From assembly GCA_963589785.1 (NCBI GenBank), contig CAVAMJ010000005.1:62001-126000 (forward strand): a stretch of DNA of 64,000 nucleotides, read 5' to 3'. The notes beneath the pieces were generated by a model that worked only from the letters and a program-made list of their open reading frames with translations, searched no databases and was not told the DNA's origin. The DNA comes from SIG603 sp963589785 (lineage in GTDB: Bacteria > Bacillota > Clostridia > Oscillospirales > Acutalibacteraceae). The number at the start of each line of letters is the position of its first letter. The stretch's first letter is position 1. Positions 60,051 to 64,000 of this stretch are shown here, piece after piece. The position numbers were made by a program, and so were the translations under genes.

Positions 60051-60068
60051 ACTTTTAAGGAGTAATGT

Positions 60069-60995
60069 ATGTCACTTGATTCAGTTTTGAGCCTTGGCTC
60101 AACCGCTTTGGAGCTTGGTTTGATAAGCTCACTAACGGTTCTTGCGTTGTTTCTAAGCTATTCTATGCTAAATGTCTGCGATCTTTCGACAGACGGTTGT
60201 TTCACACTCGGTGCGGCTGTCGGTGCGGTTGTTGCCGTGTCGGGACATCCTGGTCTTTCTTTGGCTGCCGCAATGGCAAGTGGTGTGATCTCAGGATTTG
60301 TTACGGCTGTTTTGCAGACAAAAATGGGTGTTGACAGCTTGTTATCGGGAATTATTGTGAATACTGCGCTTTATTCCGTGAATATCGCAATTATGGGTGG
60401 CTCATCACTTCTTAACCTTAATAAAACCGAAACAGTATTCACAGAGATGAAGGATTTGCTAGACGGCACTTTCCTTGCGGCGGAGTATAAGCTTGTCGTA
60501 ATTATTATCGCAGTTCTTTCCGTATCCGTTTTACTTGGACTATTCCTTAAAACACGCTTAGGCCTTGCTATTCGTGCAACGGGAAATAACCCGGCTATGG
60601 TTAAGTCGTCATCAATAAATCCCGCTATGACCACGATTGTCGGTTTGTGTGTTGCGAACTCCTTTACAGCACTTTCTGGCTGTCTCTTGGCTCAGTCACA
60701 AAAAAGCGTCAATATCGACATCGGTACAGGCATGGTCACGATAGCACTCGCTTCACTTCTTATCGGCGGAGCGTTCTTCGGCAAGGGAAAGATACCGCTT
60801 AGAATTTTCGGTATGATAGTCGGTGCATTTATTTTCCGTCTTGTTTATACCGTTGCGCTTAGATTCAATCTCCCTGCATATATGCTAAAGCTTGTTTCCT
60901 CTGTAATAGTCATCCTTGCTATTTCACTTCCTTACTTTAAGAAACAGCTTCCGTTTATAATGAGAAGATTCGGAAAGGAGAATAACCGTGCTTAA
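60069..60995 (+). CDS. trpY: Tryptophan ABC transporter permease (TrpY-like)
   Basis: This 308-residue permease has eight to nine helices of the BPD_transp_2 type (MSLDSVLSLGSTALELGLISSL start; MLNVCDLSTDGCFTLGAAVGA segment). Branched-chain-type permeases pair with ABC_sub_bind proteins. AAGGAG before the ATG. Confidence 0.87.
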   Translation: MSLDSVLSLGSTALELGLISSLTVLALFLSYSMLNVCDLSTDGCFTLGAAVGAVVAVSGHPGLSLAAAMASGVISGFVTAVLQTKMGVDSLLSGIIVNTALYSVNIAIMGGSSLLNLNKTETVFTEMKDLLDGTFLAAEYKLVVIIIAVLSVSVLLGLFLKTRLGLAIRATGNNPAMVKSSSINPAMTTIVGLCVANSFTALSGCLLAQSQKSVNIDIGTGMVTIALASLLIGGAFFGKGKIPLRIFGMIVGAFIFRLVYTVALRFNLPAYMLKLVSSVIVILAISLPYFKKQLPFIMRRFGKENNRA

Positions 60996-61782
60996 GCTTA
61001 CTAATATTTCAAAAACCTTTAATCCTGGTACAGTAAACGAGAAAAAGGTATTTGACGGACTTAATTTTCATGTAAATAAAGGCGATTTTATATCAATAAT
61101 CGGAGCGAATGGTGCGGGGAAATCCACGCTTTTCAATGCAATTTCAGGTACATTTATCACAGACAGCGGAAAGATAGAGCTTGACGGACAGGACATAACC
61201 TTTACGAAAGAGCATATCCGCTCTAGAAAAATAGGCAGACTTTTTCAGGACCCAATGCTTGGAAGCGCACCCGGAATGACAATAGAGGAGAACCTTGCCC
61301 TTGCCGCGGGTCACGGCGGCTGGCTCAGCTTTTTATCAAAAAAGGATAAAGAAGCTTTCAGAGAAAGGCTTTCAGTGCTCTCTATGGGCCTTGAGGACAG
61401 AATGAATCAGCCTGTAGGACTTCTTTCAGGTGGTCAAAGACAGGCACTCACACTGCTCATGGCAACCTACAATCCGCCCAAACTTTTGCTCCTTGACGAG
61501 CACACGGCGGCTCTTGACCCGGGAACAGCCGAAAAGGTTCTCGAGATAACAAAGAAAACCGTAGCGGAGAATAATCTTACTTGCCTCATGATAACTCACA
61601 ATATGCAGTCTGCACTTGACCTTGGAAACAGAACGGTTATGATGAATAACGGAAAGATCATCTTCGATGTTAGCGGTGAAGAGCGAAAGAACATGACAGT
61701 CTCCGATTTGCTCGAGAAATTCAAGACGGCTTCGGGAAAAGAACTTGATAACGACAGAATGCTTCTTAGAGCAGATAGTTAA
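60988..61782 (+). CDS. trpZ: Tryptophan ABC transporter ATPase (TrpZ-like)
   Basis: This 264-residue ATPase has Walker A GANGAGKST, signature LSGGQRQALTL and LLLLDEHTAALDPG as Walker B, where the usual 'DEP' reads 'DEH'. This DEH form is common in this ATPase group. GTG start with AAAGGAG seven bases before; overlaps trpY by eight bases. Confidence 0.88.
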   Translation: MLKLTNISKTFNPGTVNEKKVFDGLNFHVNKGDFISIIGANGAGKSTLFNAISGTFITDSGKIELDGQDITFTKEHIRSRKIGRLFQDPMLGSAPGMTIEENLALAAGHGGWLSFLSKKDKEAFRERLSVLSMGLEDRMNQPVGLLSGGQRQALTLLMATYNPPKLLLLDEHTAALDPGTAEKVLEITKKTVAENNLTCLMITHNMQSALDLGNRTVMMNNGKIIFDVSGEERKNMTVSDLLEKFKTASGKELDNDRMLLRADS

Positions 61783-61788
61783 AAAGTT

Positions 61789-61822
61789 TACGGCAGATTT
61801 TGTGTCTGCCGTATTATTTTTG
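61789..61822 (+). terminator. Terminator of the trpXYZ-like operon
   Basis: TACGGCAGA and TCTGCCGTA form a perfect stem around seven bases, followed by TTATTTTTG. Confidence 0.88.
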
Positions 61823-61942
61823 ATAAATACGCATAAACTTAAAAATAACGGTAGCATTGAAGCATCTTTTGTGCTACAATGAAATAACCGTAAATCAAAT
61901 TTAACCCCCAACTTTTGATTGATAGGAAAGGAAAATTAAGTT

Positions 61943-62212
61943 ATGAAAGCAGTAATTACAGTACTCGGAAAAGACATGGTCGGTATCCTCGCAAAGGTTT
62001 CGACAGTTTGTGCCGAAAAAAACGTCAATGTCATTGAGGTTACTCAGTCCATTATGCAGGATATGTTTGCCATGATAATGATGGTTGATGTTTCCGCTTG
62101 TTCAATTCCGTTCGCAGATTTGGCAGATGAGCTTGTCAGTGTAGGCGAGTCCATGGGACTTAAGATTCATGTTATGCATGAAGACATTTTCAATTCTATG
62201 CACAAAATCTGA
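61943..62212 (+). CDS. ACT domain protein, UPF0237
   Basis: This 89-residue protein is almost a single ACT fold (MKAVITVLGKDMVGILAKVSTVCAEKNVNVIEVTQSI), which binds amino acids or related ligands. It is always found with UPF0210 proteins, as here with 15 bases between. AGGAAAGGAAAA before the ATG. Ligand unknown. Confidence 0.94.
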   Translation: MKAVITVLGKDMVGILAKVSTVCAEKNVNVIEVTQSIMQDMFAMIMMVDVSACSIPFADLADELVSVGESMGLKIHVMHEDIFNSMHKI

Positions 62213-62227
62213 TGAGAGGTATTATCA

Positions 62228-63589
62228 ATGCTTGAAACAAGAGATATACTTGAAACCATTAATATGATAGATAACGAAGACCTTGACGTGCGTACCATTA
62301 CTATGGGTATCTCACTGCTTGACTGCGCCGATGAGAACATCGATGCGGCTTGCACAAAGGTCTACGATAAAATTTGCCGTTACGCTCAGAATCTCGTAAA
62401 AACAGGTGAGGACATCAGCAAGGAATACGGTATTCCGATTGTTAACAAGAGAATTTCCGTCACTCCAATTGCACTGATTGCCGGTGCTTGTGCGGGCAAA
62501 GATCCGATTAAGTTTGCAAAAACTCTCGACAGAGCCGCAAAGGAAGTCGGAGTTAACTTCCTCGGTGGTTATTCTGCACTCGTCCAGAAGGGCTTCGGTC
62601 CGGGTGACTATGCACTCATTGAGAGTATTCCACAGGCTTTAGCCGAGACGGATATAGTATGTGCTTCCGTTAATGTCGGTTCAACCAAAGCCGGTATAAA
62701 TATGGATGCTGTTAAGAAGCTTGGTCAGATTGTAAAGACTTCTGCTGAGATAACAGCTGACAGAGAGTGTATCGGTGCGGCAAAGCTTGTTGTTCTTTGC
62801 AATGCTCCTGAGGATAACCCGTTTATGGCTGGTGCATTCCACGGAGTAAGTGAGCCCGACTGCGTTATAAATGTCGGCGTTTCGGGTCCGGGTGTTGTAA
62901 GAGCCGCAATTGCAAAGGCTTCCGATACCGATACTATCGATCAGATTGCCGATCTAATTAAGAAAACAGCGTTCAAGATTACCAGAATGGGACAGCTTGT
63001 TGCTATGGAGGCTTCGAACAGACTTTGCGTACCTTACGGTATTGTTGACTTATCCTTGGCACCAACTCCTGCAGTCGGTGACAGTGTTGCCTATATTCTC
63101 GAGGAGATGGGTCTTGAGAAATGCGGCGGCTTCGGAACTACTGCTACTCTTGCTATGCTTAACGATGCTGTTAAGAAGGGCGGCGTTATGGCGTCTTCTC
63201 ATGTTGGCGGACTTTCCGGTGCATTCATTCCTGTATCTGAGGATGCCGGTATGATTGCTGCGGCAAGAAGCGGTGCTCTCACTCTCAATAAGCTTGAGGC
63301 GATGACTTCGGTTTGCTCTGTCGGACTTGATATGATTATCATCCCCGGTGATACTACACCGGAGGTTATTTCGGGTATTATTGCCGACGAAGCTGCTATC
63401 GGTATGGTTAATACAAAGACAACAGCTTGCAGACTTATCCCGGCAATCGGCAAGAAGGCTGGCGAGGAACTCAATTTCGGCGGACTTCTCGGCGGCGGTC
63501 CAATTATGGAAGTAAGCCCTTATTCACCGAAGAAGTTTATCGACAGAGGCGGAAGAATTCCTGCTCCGCTTCAGGCACTCAAAAACTAA
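62228..63589 (+). CDS. UPF0210 (DUF711, PFL family) protein
   Basis: This 453-residue protein belongs to the PFL-like DUF711 family. It carries a glycine-rich segment GGYSALVQKG, SVNVGSTKAGINMDAV, and the C-terminal GGLLGGGPIMEV. The fold is related to glycyl-radical or ferredoxin-like enzymes by name only; no radical loop (RVSGY) is seen. AGAGGTATT before the ATG. With UPF0237 it forms a conserved pair of unknown function. Confidence 0.94.
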   Translation: MLETRDILETINMIDNEDLDVRTITMGISLLDCADENIDAACTKVYDKICRYAQNLVKTGEDISKEYGIPIVNKRISVTPIALIAGACAGKDPIKFAKTLDRAAKEVGVNFLGGYSALVQKGFGPGDYALIESIPQALAETDIVCASVNVGSTKAGINMDAVKKLGQIVKTSAEITADRECIGAAKLVVLCNAPEDNPFMAGAFHGVSEPDCVINVGVSGPGVVRAAIAKASDTDTIDQIADLIKKTAFKITRMGQLVAMEASNRLCVPYGIVDLSLAPTPAVGDSVAYILEEMGLEKCGGFGTTATLAMLNDAVKKGGVMASSHVGGLSGAFIPVSEDAGMIAAARSGALTLNKLEAMTSVCSVGLDMIIIPGDTTPEVISGIIADEAAIGMVNTKTTACRLIPAIGKKAGEELNFGGLLGGGPIMEVSPYSPKKFIDRGGRIPAPLQALKN

Positions 63590-63602
63590 ATTATATTGTA
63601 AA

Positions 63603-63635
63603 AAAGGAACGGTCATACCGTTCCTTTTCTTTTTA
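63603..63635 (+). terminator. Terminator after UPF0210
   Basis: AAAGGAACGGT and ACCGTTCCTTT pair around CAT, followed by TCTTTTT. Confidence 0.9.
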
Positions 63636-63656
63636 TTACAGATAGCATAAAAGAAA

Positions 63657-63682
63657 ATCCCTTAGGCAAAAACCTAAGGGAT
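63657..63682 (-). terminator. Terminator of the pyrophosphatase gene
   Basis: ATCCCTTAGG and CCTAAGGGAT form a 10-bp stem; on the minus strand TTTTCTTTT follows. Confidence 0.85.
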
Positions 63683-63694
63683 CGATTTGTTTTA

Positions 63695-64000
63695 TCAGAA
63701 ATTGTTTTCGTTCATTCTCTGCATAGCCTTGAGAATGTTTGGCATAGCCTGCTTCTTACGGCTGACAATTCCAGGTAAGAATGCAACGCCGTTTTCAATC
63801 TTGACGCCGAATGCATTCTCGATGATTTCTTCGATGCCTTCACCGACAAAGATAGCCTTTGAAGAGCCGATCATAACATCCGTGAGGAGCATAACGATGA
63901 TGTCCATCTTCGTTGTTTCCATAACCTGATCGAGATACGGTCTCATTCTGACGATTAGCTTCTCTGTATCCTCGTCGCCGATTACGCTGACCTGAGCAAT
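63695..64000 (-). CDS. Manganese-type inorganic pyrophosphatase family protein, C-terminal part
   Basis: The frame is open to the window edge and gives about 101 residues. It reads IAQVSVIGDEDTEKLIVRMRPYL and ends in a DHHA2-like domain (IIVMLLTDVMIGSSKAIFVG, FLPGIVSRKKQAMPNI). The SRKKQ segment is the family's substrate-binding motif. The DHH catalytic half lies outside the window. It may be the form with CBS domains. Confidence 0.85.
   Translation of the reverse strand: MAQVSVIGDEDTEKLIVRMRPYLDQVMETTKMDIIVMLLTDVMIGSSKAIFVGEGIEEIIENAFGVKIENGVAFLPGIVSRKKQAMPNILKAMQRMNENNF

Noticed and set aside
1..64000. Prophage, insertion sequence, integron or CRISPR array
   Set aside because: No transposase, integrase, terminase or structural gene and no regularly spaced repeats of CRISPR type were seen. 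The GH25 gene is membrane-anchored and stands without phage genes.

Overview
The window reads as a chromosomal segment of a low-to-moderate GC, Gram-positive, anaerobic Firmicute, most likely class Clostridia near the Ruminococcaceae/Oscillospiraceae (inference). The signs are AGGAGG-type ribosome binding sites before most genes, sigma-A promoters with AT-rich spacers, two T-box leaders, many lipoproteins with a Cys lipobox, a class III fructose-bisphosphatase, ATP-type PEP carboxykinase, a GGGtGRT/NifU-like pair, the UPF0237/UPF0210 pair, Feo iron uptake and a partial Mn-type pyrophosphatase. Coding density is high. I see no transposase, integrase, phage gene or CRISPR array.

Layout. 1-2954: tail of an FMN-barrel protein, a MarR regulator, a TIGR01212-like radical SAM enzyme and a membrane-anchored GH25 muramidase. 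3063-9581: a sucrose PTS locus (LacI-type repressor, EIIBCA, sucrose-6-phosphate hydrolase) that also carries HPr and Enzyme I; this HPr lacks the regulatory Ser46. 9716-13264: a YczE-type membrane protein, the GGGtGRT/NifU-like pair, an unassigned Ntn-hydrolase-like protein and tRNA-Val(GAC). 13361-17990: a minus-strand cluster holding a small secreted Cys-free protein, a hairpin terminator, an anchored extracytoplasmic protein, two ABC-2 permeases, an ATPase and a second anchored protein. This is the best candidate for an undescribed secreted-effector or bacteriocin-like system with its export or immunity transporter. 18085-24434: a CUT1 sugar ABC operon whose binding lipoprotein has an extra C-terminal membrane helix, a DUF2798 protein and an OB-fold-like lipoprotein.

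24449-31193 is a complete trpEGDCFBA operon on the minus strand, led by a Trp-specific T-box followed by a second terminator. 31291-37090 holds a RidA, amino acid permease, C-S lyase and redoxin operon, divergent from a YheO/DauR-like regulator, plus a LysR gene. 37565-43881 is an oligopeptide ABC operon (oppABCDF). 43981-49390 has a nitrilase-family amidase, an ArsC-like protein, Fbp and a LysR/MFS divergent pair. 49414-51420 has a diaminopentanoate-dehydrogenase-like enzyme behind a MerR-type 19-bp-spacer promoter with its MerR regulator. 51511-55112 is an feoA-feoA-feoB-HMA operon. 55211-58208 holds HAD, Nudix and pckA. 58434-61822 is a Trp T-box leader, a short Trp-codon leader ORF and a tryptophan ABC transporter (trpXYZ-like). 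The window ends with UPF0237/UPF0210 and the pyrophosphatase tail.

Two themes link regions. Tryptophan synthesis and tryptophan uptake, about 28 kb apart, both have T-box leaders whose specifier codon reads TGG. Sucrose uptake, phosphorylation and hydrolysis sit with the general PTS proteins, framed by regularly spaced TGAAA/TTTCA half-sites.
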